DNA from: Deltaproteobacteria bacterium
GTDB taxonomy: Bacteria; Bdellovibrionota_F; JAHFAK01
DNA length: 19,914 bases
Direction: 5' to 3'
Assembly: GCA_023250585.1 (NCBI GenBank)
Contig: JAHFAK010000029.1
Span: 1 to 19,914, forward strand
Part shown: in pieces, positions 10,855 through 18,326 of the stretch
How positions within the stretch are numbered: position 1 is the first letter of the stretch
Layout of the letters: the number at the start of each line of letters is the position of its first letter
Notes under the pieces: generated by a model
Told to the model about the DNA's origin: nothing
The model's database searches: none
What the model saw: the letters and a program-made list of their open reading frames with translations, nothing else
Made by a program: the position numbers and the translations under genes

Positions 10855-10890
10855 AGGTGTAGGGTACCCGATATATTGAACAGGAGAATA
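10855..10890 (-). repeat. Right terminal inverted repeat flanking the AAA ATPase gene
   Basis: The reverse complement of this stretch equals the left copy (9577-9612) at 33 of 36 positions. It contains the palindrome GGTACC. It begins three bases after the ATPase stop codon. Confidence 0.85.
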
Positions 10891-10930
10891 TACACAAAAA
10901 AGTTCTTCTCCATAACTTATTACTATGGAA

Positions 10931-11012
10931 CTGGATCCCGCGGTCAAGCCGCGGGATGACAATTTGAGAGTGTTTCCCGTTTGTCATCCCGTGGCTTGAC
11001 CACGGGATCCAG
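10931..11012. repeat. Compound REP-like palindrome (two inverted hairpin units)
   Basis: Two 32-bp arms (10931-10962 and 10981-11012) are inverted copies, with 30 of 32 positions matching. Each arm is itself a hairpin: CCCGCGG-TCAAG-CCGCGGG on the left and CCCGTGG-CTTGA-CCACGGG on the right. The two differences fall on paired positions, so each stem stays perfect. Both arms share the CTGGAT...ATGACAA ends seen again at 13054-13129. The repeat separates the ATPase unit from the bufferin operon and may also stop transcription. Confidence 0.85.
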
Positions 11013-11087
11013 TAATCATTTTTCCCATTAACTGAGCTGTTACAGGTGAGCTCTTGAATTAGTTGCTTTTTTATAAAGATACGATAC

Positions 11088-11126
11088 TATAATTCCAGTT
11101 TTTCTTACTAACTAATCATAAGGAGA
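11088..11126 (+). promoter_or_regulatory. -10 box and ribosome binding site of the bufferin operon
   Basis: A consensus TATAAT (11088-11093) lies 38 bp before the precursor ATG. The best -35 candidate is TTGCTT at 11063 with a long 19-bp spacer. A strong Shine-Dalgarno, AAGGAGAT (11119/11120-11126), precedes the ATG at 11131, consistent with high precursor output. I see no clear metal-regulator operator. Confidence 0.6.
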
Positions 11127-11130
11127 TGAT

Positions 11131-11409
11131 ATGAAAAAGTCGATCTTAGTCAGTGCTGCAATCGGAGGATTAATTTTCGCAGCTGCTTGTACAAACAACA
11201 AAAGCGCTTCAAAATCAATGCAAGAAGGTGATGCTCAAGCAATGAAAGGTGAATGCCATGGCATTAATGAATGTAAGGGTACGGGAGCATGTGGAGGAGC
11301 TGATACTTCTTGTGCTGGTACCAACACATGTAAGGGCAAAGGCTGGGTTGCAATGACTGAATCTGAATGCAAAGAAAAAGGTGGAACTTTTAAGGAACAT
11401 TCAAAGTAA
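11131..11409 (+). CDS. Bufferin-type (BufA2-like) Cys-rich metallophore precursor
   Basis: This small exported precursor (92 residues) resembles BufA2-type bufferins, ribosomally made peptides that bind copper in the periplasm after cysteine modification. Residues 1-20 form a signal peptide. AAAC (C20) could serve as a weak lipobox, but ordinary cleavage is also possible. The mature part has six cysteines (C42, C48, C54, C61, C67, C80) in family-like contexts: GECHGINECKGTGACGG, SCAGTNTCKGKGWV and ESECKEKGGTF. The DUF692 enzyme gene starts seven bases after its stop and a DUF2063 gene follows that, which is the diagnostic bufABC order. Copper as the metal is inferred from characterised bufferins. 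Confidence 0.82.
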   Translation: MKKSILVSAAIGGLIFAAACTNNKSASKSMQEGDAQAMKGECHGINECKGTGACGGADTSCAGTNTCKGKGWVAMTESECKEKGGTFKEHSK

Positions 11410-11416
11410 TTAATCT

Positions 11417-12235
11417 ATGTCAGATTGTTTTGTGGGGGTAGGACTTCGCACTGTTCATTACCCCCATATCTCCTCAAAGCCGAAAATTCGTATTAAATGG
11501 TTTGAAGCTGTTTCAGAAAATTATATGGACACGAAAGGTCGGCCTTTCGAAGTTTTAACATCACTTCGTCGTGACTTTCCGGTAGCTCTTCATGGTGTTT
11601 CAATGTCCATCGGTTCAGCCTCAGGTGTAAGCCAATCGTATTTAGCAAAGTTAAAAGAGCTTATTAATCATATTGATCCTTTTATAGTTTCCGATCATCT
11701 CTGTTGGGCTCATTTTGGGAATGTTTCCTACAATGATTTATTACCTCTGCCTTTAACTGATGAGACTCTTTCTCTTGTTGTGAATCATATAGACTTTGTC
11801 CAATCATATTTAGGGCGGCACTTGCTTTTTGAAAATGTTTCCTCCTATCTCACCTTTAAACATTCGACGTATACTGAGTGGGATTTTTTAAAAGAAGTCG
11901 TACGACGTTCTGGATGTAAACTTTTACTCGATATTAACAACATATATGTCAATGCTTCTAATCATCGTTTTGATGGATGTGAATTTATTGATGCAATACC
12001 AAATGACTATATAGGCCAAGTTCACATGGCTGGTTTTACTGACATGGGAACCTATTATTTTGATACGCATTCAAAAGAAGTGAGCGATCCGGTATGGAAT
12101 ATGTATCATCGATTAATACAGCGCCATCCAACAGTCCCGGTGCTGCTTGAATGGGATGAAGATATTCCATCGTTTGAGAAGCTTGAAAATGAGGCTCTAA
12201 AAGCCGCAACTATTTGGAGTTCGTATCATGGATAA
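11417..12235 (+). CDS. DUF692 multinuclear non-heme iron enzyme (BufB-like)
   Basis: This 272-residue TIM-barrel enzyme belongs to the DUF692/MbnB/TglH/BufB family, which uses a two- or three-iron centre to oxidise peptide cysteines. Family signatures appear in order: GVGLR (7-11), WFEAVSENYM (28-37), LHG (H59), VSDHLCW (D93, H94), LLFENV (E139, N140), LLLDINN (D172, N174, N175), VHMAGF (H203), DTHS (D216, H218) and LLEWDED (E245, D247). These correspond to metal-binding and active-site positions known in MbnB. It overlaps the next gene by eight bases, so BufB and BufC are translationally coupled. It probably acts in the cytoplasm on the precursor encoded just upstream, before export. Confidence 0.93.
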   Translation: MSDCFVGVGLRTVHYPHISSKPKIRIKWFEAVSENYMDTKGRPFEVLTSLRRDFPVALHGVSMSIGSASGVSQSYLAKLKELINHIDPFIVSDHLCWAHFGNVSYNDLLPLPLTDETLSLVVNHIDFVQSYLGRHLLFENVSSYLTFKHSTYTEWDFLKEVVRRSGCKLLLDINNIYVNASNHRFDGCEFIDAIPNDYIGQVHMAGFTDMGTYYFDTHSKEVSDPVWNMYHRLIQRHPTVPVLLEWDEDIPSFEKLENEALKAATIWSSYHG

Positions 12236-13010
12236 TCTTTCACTCAAAGAAATACAGGAAGCGTTTTCTCACATGATTTATCAGAAGGATCAGGAGAAAA
12301 AATTTATAGCAAGTATAGAGCCTGGCGGGACATTATCTCGAGAAGAAGCAATAGGCGTCTATCAACGCGCATATAAAGCACGATTTACTGAAGCTCTTGG
12401 TGAAACATTTGAGAGCGTGTGGTGGGTTGTTGGAGACCCACAATTTTTTGAACTAGCCGAGGGGTATATTTATAGCCATGCTTCTCATGTTTATAATTTA
12501 TCAAGTTATGGAGCAGAATTCCCACAATTTCTCGAGAAAAATAAACTCACCCAGACGTATCCATTTCTTTCTGACCTCGCAACTTTTGAATGGAGCTTTA
12601 AAGAATTATTTCATACAGAAGATACGCAGGGAATAGACGCTGAAGGCCTCGCACAGATGGCAGAAGATGGTTCTCTTATATTTCGTTTCAAAAAAGCTTT
12701 TCATCTTTTTTCATCCCCTTATGATGTTTTTACTATTTGGGGACAGCGAAAGAACAAAAATAAAGAACATGCCCATATTAATTGGAAAGAAAAAACGTCC
12801 CTCATGATATATAAGTATCAAAAAGAAATGCATATAAAAAAACTGAAAGAGTATGAGTATGCATTATTGACCTTGCTTTACTTGGGCACTCCCCTTGCAG
12901 GAGCTTTACAAAGAGTATCTCAAGAATTTCATTCACTTTCCCCTCAAAACATTTCCGATTTTTTTGCTTTTTTATTTCATGCCCGAGTCATTGAAAGTAT
13001 TGATAAATAG
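12228..13010 (+). CDS. DUF2063 partner protein (BufC/HvfC-like)
   Basis: This 260-residue protein matches the HvfC/BufC family. The N-terminal domain (about 5-130) carries the typical pattern: LSREEAIGVYQRAYKARFTEAL..., then GDPQFFELAEGYIYSHAS, NLSSYGAEFPQFL and LATFEWSFKELF. The C-terminal part is less conserved and is thought in the family to be the peptide-recognition half. BufC-type partners deliver the precursor to the DUF692 enzyme. The start overlaps the bufB-like stop by eight bases. The gene closes the operon and a strong palindrome follows. Confidence 0.88.
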   Translation: MDNLSLKEIQEAFSHMIYQKDQEKKFIASIEPGGTLSREEAIGVYQRAYKARFTEALGETFESVWWVVGDPQFFELAEGYIYSHASHVYNLSSYGAEFPQFLEKNKLTQTYPFLSDLATFEWSFKELFHTEDTQGIDAEGLAQMAEDGSLIFRFKKAFHLFSSPYDVFTIWGQRKNKNKEHAHINWKEKTSLMIYKYQKEMHIKKLKEYEYALLTLLYLGTPLAGALQRVSQEFHSLSPQNISDFFAFLFHARVIESIDK

Positions 13011-13053
13011 TTTTTTGAATGTTAAAAAACATTAGTATTAAAATTAATCTTAA

Positions 13054-13129
13054 TTGTCATTCCCGCGAAGGCGGGGATCCAGTCTTAATAAACTTTGTTT
13101 CTGGATTCCCGCCTTCGCGGGAATGACAA
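13054..13129. repeat. Compound REP-like palindrome before the M16 protease gene
   Basis: Two 29-bp arms (13054-13082, 13101-13129) are inverse complements at 28 of 29 positions. Each contains a small hairpin, CCCGC-GAAG-GCGGG or its complement. The outer sequence TTGTCAT and inner GGATCCAG relate it to the palindrome at 10931-11012. It is open in the M16 frame from a TTG at 13095, but that extension is repeat DNA rather than protein. The structure may terminate the bufferin operon. Confidence 0.85.
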
Positions 13130-13142
13130 CTGGGAGATGTAT

Positions 13143-15977
13143 ATGAAATATAGTATCAGTGCACTTGTATTTCTTTTTACTTTTATAGGAGCTTCTATGG
13201 CGCAAGAGAAAATGAATAAGATTTTTCCTTATCAATACAAAGTTAAAGATTTACCCAATGGATTACGGGTTGTCGTTGTTCCCACGAGTTATCCAAAGCT
13301 TTCACTTCAGATCAATGTACGGGTCGGCTCACGCAATGAAGTAGAACCGGGTAAATCAGGATTTGCACATTTTTTTGAACACATGATGTTTCGCGGAACA
13401 GAAAAATACCCAAGTGAAAAATATCAGGAAATACTCAAAAATATTGGTGCTGATCAAAATGCCTATACCACTGATGATTTTACCAATTACTATATCAACT
13501 GCTCCACAGAAGATTTAGATACCGTTCTTGAGCTTGAAGCTGATCGATTTATGCATCTCAAATATTCTTTGGAAGATTTTAAAACAGAATCACGAGCAGT
13601 ATTAGGAGAGTATAATAAGAATTCTTCAAATCCAATTAATAAGCTCATTGAAGTTCAGCGGGATCACGCATTCCAAAAACATACCTATAAACATACAACC
13701 ATGGGCTTTATAAAAGATGTCGAAGATATGCCGAATCAGTATGAGTATAGTCAGAAATTTTTTGATCGATTTTATCGACCTGAGTATACCAGTATTATTA
13801 TTGCTGGAAATGTAGAGCCAGCAAAAGTTTTTAGCTTAGTTCAAAAACATTTTGGTGTATGGAAAAAAGGAAAATATACTGCAGTAATACCAACAGAACC
13901 TGTGCATAATGGCCCTGTATACGAGCATATTTCGTGGGACGCGCCCACATTACCTCTTATGACCGTTGCTTTTCATGGCCCTGCATATTCGGATACTGAA
14001 AAGAATATGGTTTCATTTGATGTCATTGCAGGCCTTTTCTTTTCTGAGAGTTCTCCGCTTTATCAAAAGCTGGTTATTAAAGAGCAAGTCGTAGATGATT
14101 TCTTTTACAGCTTTCCTAATCAAAAGGATCCATATCTTGTAACGGTCTTTGCGCGAATAAAAGACATAAAAGATGTATGGTATGTTCGTGATGAAATTAT
14201 CAAAACATTTGCAAAGCTCCGATTTGAAACGATTCCGCAAAGCTTAGTGAGTCGTGTGGCACATAATTTGAAATTTTCATTTCTACGCAATCTCGATAAC
14301 GTAACAACCGTAGCCGAATCACTCATAGAATCTCTTGCATTAACTAAAAATGCAGAAGCAATTAATCGAGTGCATGCATTGTATAATCGCGTGACAAGCG
14401 CCGATTTACAAAGAGTTGCGGATCAATATTTGGTTGATAAGAATCTTGTGGTTGTAACGCTTTCTCATGAGAAACTTCCTGACATTAAAAACAAAACAAA
14501 CTCAATTGATGAGATTGTCGCTCGTGCAAAAAAGATTAAAAAGACCATTGAGTTTGTAGAAAAAAGAACCAAAGAACCGCTCATTGATTTTCGTATTCTT
14601 TTTAATGTCGGTAGCGCACTTGATCCAAAAGGTAAAGAAGGCTTAGCCGAATTGACGGCACTACTTATTTCTGAAAGTAGCAGCCGTTCAATGACGTATC
14701 AAGAAATACAAAAAGCTTTCTTCCCCATGGCTGCTTATTTTAGTAATCAGGTCGATAAAGAAATGACAGTCTTTGAGGGAAAAATTCACACAGAGAATCT
14801 TACTGATTATTACGCCATTATTTCTGATATGCTGCTCGATCCTGCATTTAATGAAGAAGATCTCAGTCGAGTCAAAACACAGCTCATAAATGAAATTACG
14901 ATAAACCTTGCACAGAATAATGATGAGGAGTTAGGTAAAGAAATACTCTATGAATTTATCTATCCTAATCATCCGTATGGTCATTTAAATATGGGGCATG
15001 TGAGTGCATTGGAATCAATAACTCTCAAAGATGTCAAAGATTTTTATAAAAAGTATTATACACGAAATACTGTAGTCTTTGGTATTACGGGAAATTATGA
15101 CGAAGCGCTTAAAGAAAAAATTAATCGCGACTTTGAAAAATTAGAAGAAGGTGAAACACAAAAACTATCTCTTCCAGAACCAAATAGTATCAATGGTTTT
15201 GAGGCAGTTCTTGTTGAAAAAGAAACACGTGCGACCGCAATTTCGTTTGGTTTTCCGATTGATATAAATCGATCGGATAAAGATTTCGTTGCACTTTTGG
15301 TTGCACAATCGTATTTGGGACAGCACCGTTCGAGTAATAGCCATTTGTATCAGAGAATTCGAGAGATTCGTGGTATGAATTACGGTGATTATGCGTATAT
15401 CGAATATTTCCCCCATGGCATGTATTTAATGCATCCTGAGGCAAACTATGGACGACAACAGCAGATTTTCCAAATCTGGATTCGTCCGGTAAAGCCTGAA
15501 AATGCTCATTTTGCTACCCGAATTGCTGTCTATGAATTACGTAAGCTTATTAAGAATGGCATTTCAAAAGAAGATTTTTCGGCGACAAAAAATTTCTTAG
15601 GCAAATATGTCGATATTCTCACGAATACGCCAAGTAAACAATTGGGCTATGATCTTGATAGTCGTTACTATAAAACAGATGAGTTTACTAAAGTAATTAA
15701 AGAAAAGCTTCGTACGCTCAAAGTCGAAGATGTCAACAACGCTATCAAAAAATATTTACAAGCAGACAACATTAAATTTGTCTTCATCACCAAAGATGCT
15801 CAAGATCTCAAAAAACGACTTATCGCAAATACTCCATCGCCGATAATTTACGATGCAACAAAGCCCGTTGAGATTTTAGAAGAAGATAAGATTATTCAAA
15901 ATTATCATTTGGATTTTAAAGAAGATAAAGTGCGGGTTGTTCCAGTTACGAATGTGTTTGGAAAAAAATTGTTTTAA
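13143..15977 (+). CDS. Secreted M16 family zinc metalloprotease, two-domain type
   Basis: This is a predicted periplasmic or extracellular peptidase of the M16 (pitrilysin/processing peptidase) family, 944 residues. The chosen ATG has GGGAG six bases upstream. Residues 1-19 are a signal peptide ending GASMA. The inverted zinc motif is HFFEH (H76, E79, H80) with the third ligand E156 in LGEYN, the spacing expected for M16. The N-terminal half is the active unit. The second half (from about 470, DFRILFNVGSALDPKGKEGLAELTALL) is an M16-like unit without HxxEH, as in other fused M16 enzymes. M16 enzymes degrade or trim peptides inside a closed chamber. Its position between two peptide-modification loci makes a peptide-processing role possible, but general peptide turnover is the default. 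Confidence 0.93.
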   Translation: MKYSISALVFLFTFIGASMAQEKMNKIFPYQYKVKDLPNGLRVVVVPTSYPKLSLQINVRVGSRNEVEPGKSGFAHFFEHMMFRGTEKYPSEKYQEILKNIGADQNAYTTDDFTNYYINCSTEDLDTVLELEADRFMHLKYSLEDFKTESRAVLGEYNKNSSNPINKLIEVQRDHAFQKHTYKHTTMGFIKDVEDMPNQYEYSQKFFDRFYRPEYTSIIIAGNVEPAKVFSLVQKHFGVWKKGKYTAVIPTEPVHNGPVYEHISWDAPTLPLMTVAFHGPAYSDTEKNMVSFDVIAGLFFSESSPLYQKLVIKEQVVDDFFYSFPNQKDPYLVTVFARIKDIKDVWYVRDEIIKTFAKLRFETIPQSLVSRVAHNLKFSFLRNLDNVTTVAESLIESLALTKNAEAINRVHALYNRVTSADLQRVADQYLVDKNLVVVTLSHEKLPDIKNKTNSIDEIVARAKKIKKTIEFVEKRTKEPLIDFRILFNVGSALDPKGKEGLAELTALLISESSSRSMTYQEIQKAFFPMAAYFSNQVDKEMTVFEGKIHTENLTDYYAIISDMLLDPAFNEEDLSRVKTQLINEITINLAQNNDEELGKEILYEFIYPNHPYGHLNMGHVSALESITLKDVKDFYKKYYTRNTVVFGITGNYDEALKEKINRDFEKLEEGETQKLSLPEPNSINGFEAVLVEKETRATAISFGFPIDINRSDKDFVALLVAQSYLGQHRSSNSHLYQRIREIRGMNYGDYAYIEYFPHGMYLMHPEANYGRQQQIFQIWIRPVKPENAHFATRIAVYELRKLIKNGISKEDFSATKNFLGKYVDILTNTPSKQLGYDLDSRYYKTDEFTKVIKEKLRTLKVEDVNNAIKKYLQADNIKFVFITKDAQDLKKRLIANTPSPIIYDATKPVEILEEDKIIQNYHLDFKEDKVRVVPVTNVFGKKLF

Positions 15978-15983
15978 AATCAT

Positions 15984-16031
15984 CACATATGCCTACACCT
16001 CAACGGACGGGAAGTAGAGTCACACCTAATT
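15984..16031 (+). repeat. Direct repeat, left copy, bounding the RiPP-like cassette
   Basis: This 48-bp sequence starting CACATATGCCTACACCTCAA and ending GTCACACCTAATT recurs at 18735-18782 in the same orientation, with 44 of 48 positions identical. It lies six bases after the M16 stop and nine before the end of the ABC gene. It could be an attachment-like boundary or a copy of a dispersed genomic repeat. Confidence 0.85.
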
Positions 16032-16040
16032 TCCATTCAC

Positions 16041-17426
16041 CTAATTTTGTCTAACCTCTATGACCGTCTTATTTTTTGCTAATTCATCGATTTTTTGCGA
16101 AATCTTCAGACAATTACTTGGATCTAAATTTGCATCCCATTCATCTAAAAGTACTATTTGTTCTGATACATTCTGATAAATTTCCTCAAAGCTTTTTATT
16201 AACTGTTGTCCAGTTGAGAGACTTACTCCATCATTCAAAAACTCAAGATTATGATTTGCCGGTAAATAATATACATTCTCTTTAAGTTTTTCTTTCATAA
16301 AAATGAGCAAAGAAGATTTTCCAGATCCATTTACTCCTGTAACCAAGAATCTCCCTTTTGAAAAAACCAAATCAAAAATTATACGTGGATCACCGATTTC
16401 TTGAGCTTTACCAGAAGGATGAACTTTGAAAATTTTGATTTGGTCCCAATATATCCTTTTCAAAATATCTATTTTTTCTGGTTGTATAAGAAATGATATT
16501 AGTGTCTTGAGACGATTTTTATGTATAGGAATTTGTGCAATCAAAGAAAGCATATGGTGAGTAAAATTGAGAATTATAAATAGCCGAGGCAAGATGACAA
16601 CATAGGACGCTAAAAAAGTTGTATCTGATGCATGTGTAATCATCGAATAAGTCACAATTATTAAACAAGGAATGAGTGTTAAGAAAGCAATACCGATTGC
16701 GATTATTTGTTGGAATTTTATTGATCCTATTTGTAGCTCCTTTGCCTTTTCAAACCGTTTCCACATTTTCTCTTGCCACAATCGATTATTATACAAATTT
16801 CCTAATACAATATTATCCCAGAAACCTAACAGAGATTGGCCCAAAAGAATTCGAGCATCTTGAGCCATAAGCGCAAGTCGACCTTGCTGTGCACCTTGCC
16901 ACTTTAGTAACATTGAAACTACAAGTAAGCTAAGACCATATGCTAAAAGAAGTTTCCTATCGACAATAAAAGCAATCGTAAGAATATTAAGAACAACATT
17001 AAGACTTGTTGCCAAGAAATCATAAAAATATAGAGCAGCATCTTCTAAAGATCTTGAGGATTCAGTACTTAAAGCAGAAATGCGTCGTTCCTTTTCATCT
17101 TTCTCACTGCTCAACGAAATCTGATTATAGTGAATTTCAGTAAAGTATTGAATAAATCTACGTAGAGACTCTTGTTGCCATGATTTCACTATAACATATG
17201 CTATACCTCCGGGAAAAAAAGGGAGAATCAATGAAGCAACGTAAAGACCGAAATATAAAAGAAATATTTTTTCTGCCTGAATCGCTCGAATAAGTGCAAC
17301 AAGCCAAATCGAACTCGATGCAACAATAAGTTGCTGAAGGACAAGAAAACTCAAACAATAAATAGCATATTTATTAAAGAAAAGTCCCGAAAGTTTCAGA
17401 TGAGATTGTTTGATACTTGTATTCAC
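16041..17426 (-). CDS. ABC exporter with a minimal nucleotide-binding domain
   Basis: This is a half-size membrane exporter with fused ATPase (461 residues), related in layout to cyclic-peptide/SyrD-type exporters. The N-terminal ~300 residues hold about six hydrophobic segments (near 19-45, 53-80, 132-156, 158-175, 240-262, 268-290). The ATPase domain has Walker A GVNGSGKSS (364-372), an atypical signature LSTGQ (403-407), Walker B IVLLDE (D428, E429) and D-loop NLD (433-435). Only 33 residues separate the Walker lysine from the signature, against roughly 100 normally, and the protein ends at the place of the H-loop with VIEVRQN. The start is GTG, overlapping the HExxH gene by 53 bases, which implies coupled expression. 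It probably exports the product of the small upstream peptide gene. It has no C39 leader peptidase domain. Confidence 0.85.
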   Translation of the reverse strand: MNTSIKQSHLKLSGLFFNKYAIYCLSFLVLQQLIVASSSIWLVALIRAIQAEKIFLLYFGLYVASLILPFFPGGIAYVIVKSWQQESLRRFIQYFTEIHYNQISLSSEKDEKERRISALSTESSRSLEDAALYFYDFLATSLNVVLNILTIAFIVDRKLLLAYGLSLLVVSMLLKWQGAQQGRLALMAQDARILLGQSLLGFWDNIVLGNLYNNRLWQEKMWKRFEKAKELQIGSIKFQQIIAIGIAFLTLIPCLIIVTYSMITHASDTTFLASYVVILPRLFIILNFTHHMLSLIAQIPIHKNRLKTLISFLIQPEKIDILKRIYWDQIKIFKVHPSGKAQEIGDPRIIFDLVFSKGRFLVTGVNGSGKSSLLIFMKEKLKENVYYLPANHNLEFLNDGVSLSTGQQLIKSFEEIYQNVSEQIVLLDEWDANLDPSNCLKISQKIDELAKNKTVIEVRQN

Positions 17427-18279
17427 TGCTTAACCTATACACTTCTTTACGACATTTATTGACTAACTCAAGCGCTCGATTTGTTAATAAATTAAAAACA
17501 TTCTTATCTCGATCCAATGAATCAAAAGTTGCTAAACACTTCTTAAGAATAACCTTCGTTGGAGGATGAGCTTTTGGATGTGGTGGATTTAAATCATGTT
17601 TTTCTCTAAAAAGCAAAATTTCAACAGCTACGAGCAAACTATGAAGGACTTTATCTACAGGCCTCGCTTTTGAAAGAATTGCAGACAAACAATAATTTTC
17701 CTTCTGTATGGTTGCGGTGAGGTCTCGATAATGTTGATAACAATATTCATCTAAAAAAAGTAAATTATGGGTAAGTTCATGAATAAAAAATTCGTCACAA
17801 TCGCTATCTACCCAAGTTTCACGTAGATCTGCCCAAATAGTACCAATAGCACATGAGGTTGAACCTCCACTTGCCACTTTTGAAGGCGAGTAAAATACTG
17901 TATTAATAACAAGTTGAAACAAATCAGCAATTTCAGAATATCTTTTTATAAAGTTTTCATAGGCCTTAAAAACAAAATCGGACTTCCTTTCAAAGAATTC
18001 TCTATTGTTGTTAGATAGCATCGTATCTAATAATTTACATTCAATATCGTTGAGAGCACTATCAACACTAAAAAGCTCTATGAGTTTCTTAATAATCAAA
18101 GGATCTTTTTCAAAGTGTAACCCAATAGAAAAGCTGCGAGGTACTTTGGGCTGAAGATAGTTCAAAAATCTATGGTAACCTAATTTTAACTCATTCCTAT
18201 GAAAAATTTCATTATTATAGGGCTTACTCAACAGTATGAGTGTGTTTAAATTATCTCTGCAACCGTTTAAATGATACAT
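17374..18279 (-). CDS. HExxH-motif putative RiPP-modifying protein (peptide hydroxylase-like)
   Basis: This 301-residue protein has a metal-binding HELTH motif (H167, E168, H171) in DEFFIHELTHNLLFLDE and a downstream ARPVDKVLHSLLVAVEI with a candidate third ligand H213. This arrangement resembles the HEXXH family found in RiPP clusters (TIGR04267), some members of which are 2-oxoglutarate-dependent peptide beta-hydroxylases rather than proteases. No signal peptide is present, so it would act in the cytoplasm. The first ~100 residues are unrecognised and may bind the leader peptide. It lies 47 bp after a 57-codon precursor-like gene and overlaps the ABC exporter gene. The family call comes from motif and context only. 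A true metalloprotease that trims the leader is the main alternative. Confidence 0.7.
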   Translation of the reverse strand: MYHLNGCRDNLNTLILLSKPYNNEIFHRNELKLGYHRFLNYLQPKVPRSFSIGLHFEKDPLIIKKLIELFSVDSALNDIECKLLDTMLSNNNREFFERKSDFVFKAYENFIKRYSEIADLFQLVINTVFYSPSKVASGGSTSCAIGTIWADLRETWVDSDCDEFFIHELTHNLLFLDEYCYQHYRDLTATIQKENYCLSAILSKARPVDKVLHSLLVAVEILLFREKHDLNPPHPKAHPPTKVILKKCLATFDSLDRDKNVFNLLTNRALELVNKCRKEVYRLSSEYKYQTISSETFGTFL

Positions 18280-18293
18280 ATTCTCTTAAAATA

Positions 18294-18317
18294 AAGGGAG
18301 ATGGGATAATCTCCCTT
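18294..18317 (-). terminator. Attenuator-like hairpin between precursor and enzyme genes
   Basis: A perfect 9-bp stem (AAGGGAGAT, six-base loop, ATCTCCCTT) lies in the 47-bp gap. Read on the minus strand it is followed by TATTTTAAG, a short interrupted T-run. This looks like a weak intrinsic terminator giving abundant precursor mRNA and partial read-through into the enzyme and exporter genes, a common arrangement in peptide clusters. Confidence 0.65.
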
Positions 18318-18326
18318 ATTCGCAAG

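Larger units (their letters stand above)
9577..10890 (+). mobile_element. Putative TIR-bounded mobile unit carrying the AAA ATPase
   Basis: The unit is 1314 bp long, framed by 36-bp inverted repeats, and contains a promoter-palindrome and one DUF4143 ATPase gene. It lies directly behind an AbiEi gene that lacks an intact partner. It has no transposase, so if mobile it would need one supplied in trans, or the ATPase itself takes part. Absence of an evident target-site duplication is against simple transposition. Confidence 0.45.

Noticed and set aside
9577-10890. Insertion sequence with transposase
   Set aside because: The only gene is an AAA_14/DUF4143 ATPase; no DDE, HUH or serine/tyrosine recombinase motif is visible, so I call it only a TIR-bounded unit.
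13095-13142. Longer M16 protease start at TTG 13095 or ATG 13137
   Set aside because: The TTG lies in the palindromic repeat, and the ATG at 13137 has the GGGAG ribosome site directly against it. ATG 13143 has proper spacing and begins a clean signal peptide.
14257-14272. Second sigma-54-like site (TGGCAC followed by an AT-rich stretch)
   Set aside because: It lies inside the M16 coding region, lacks the GC element at the right spacing and has no gene start nearby.
16041-17426. Exporter as a bifunctional C39 peptidase-containing (PCAT-type) transporter cleaving at GG
   Set aside because: There is no N-terminal peptidase domain or catalytic Cys/His motif; the protein begins almost directly with membrane segments.
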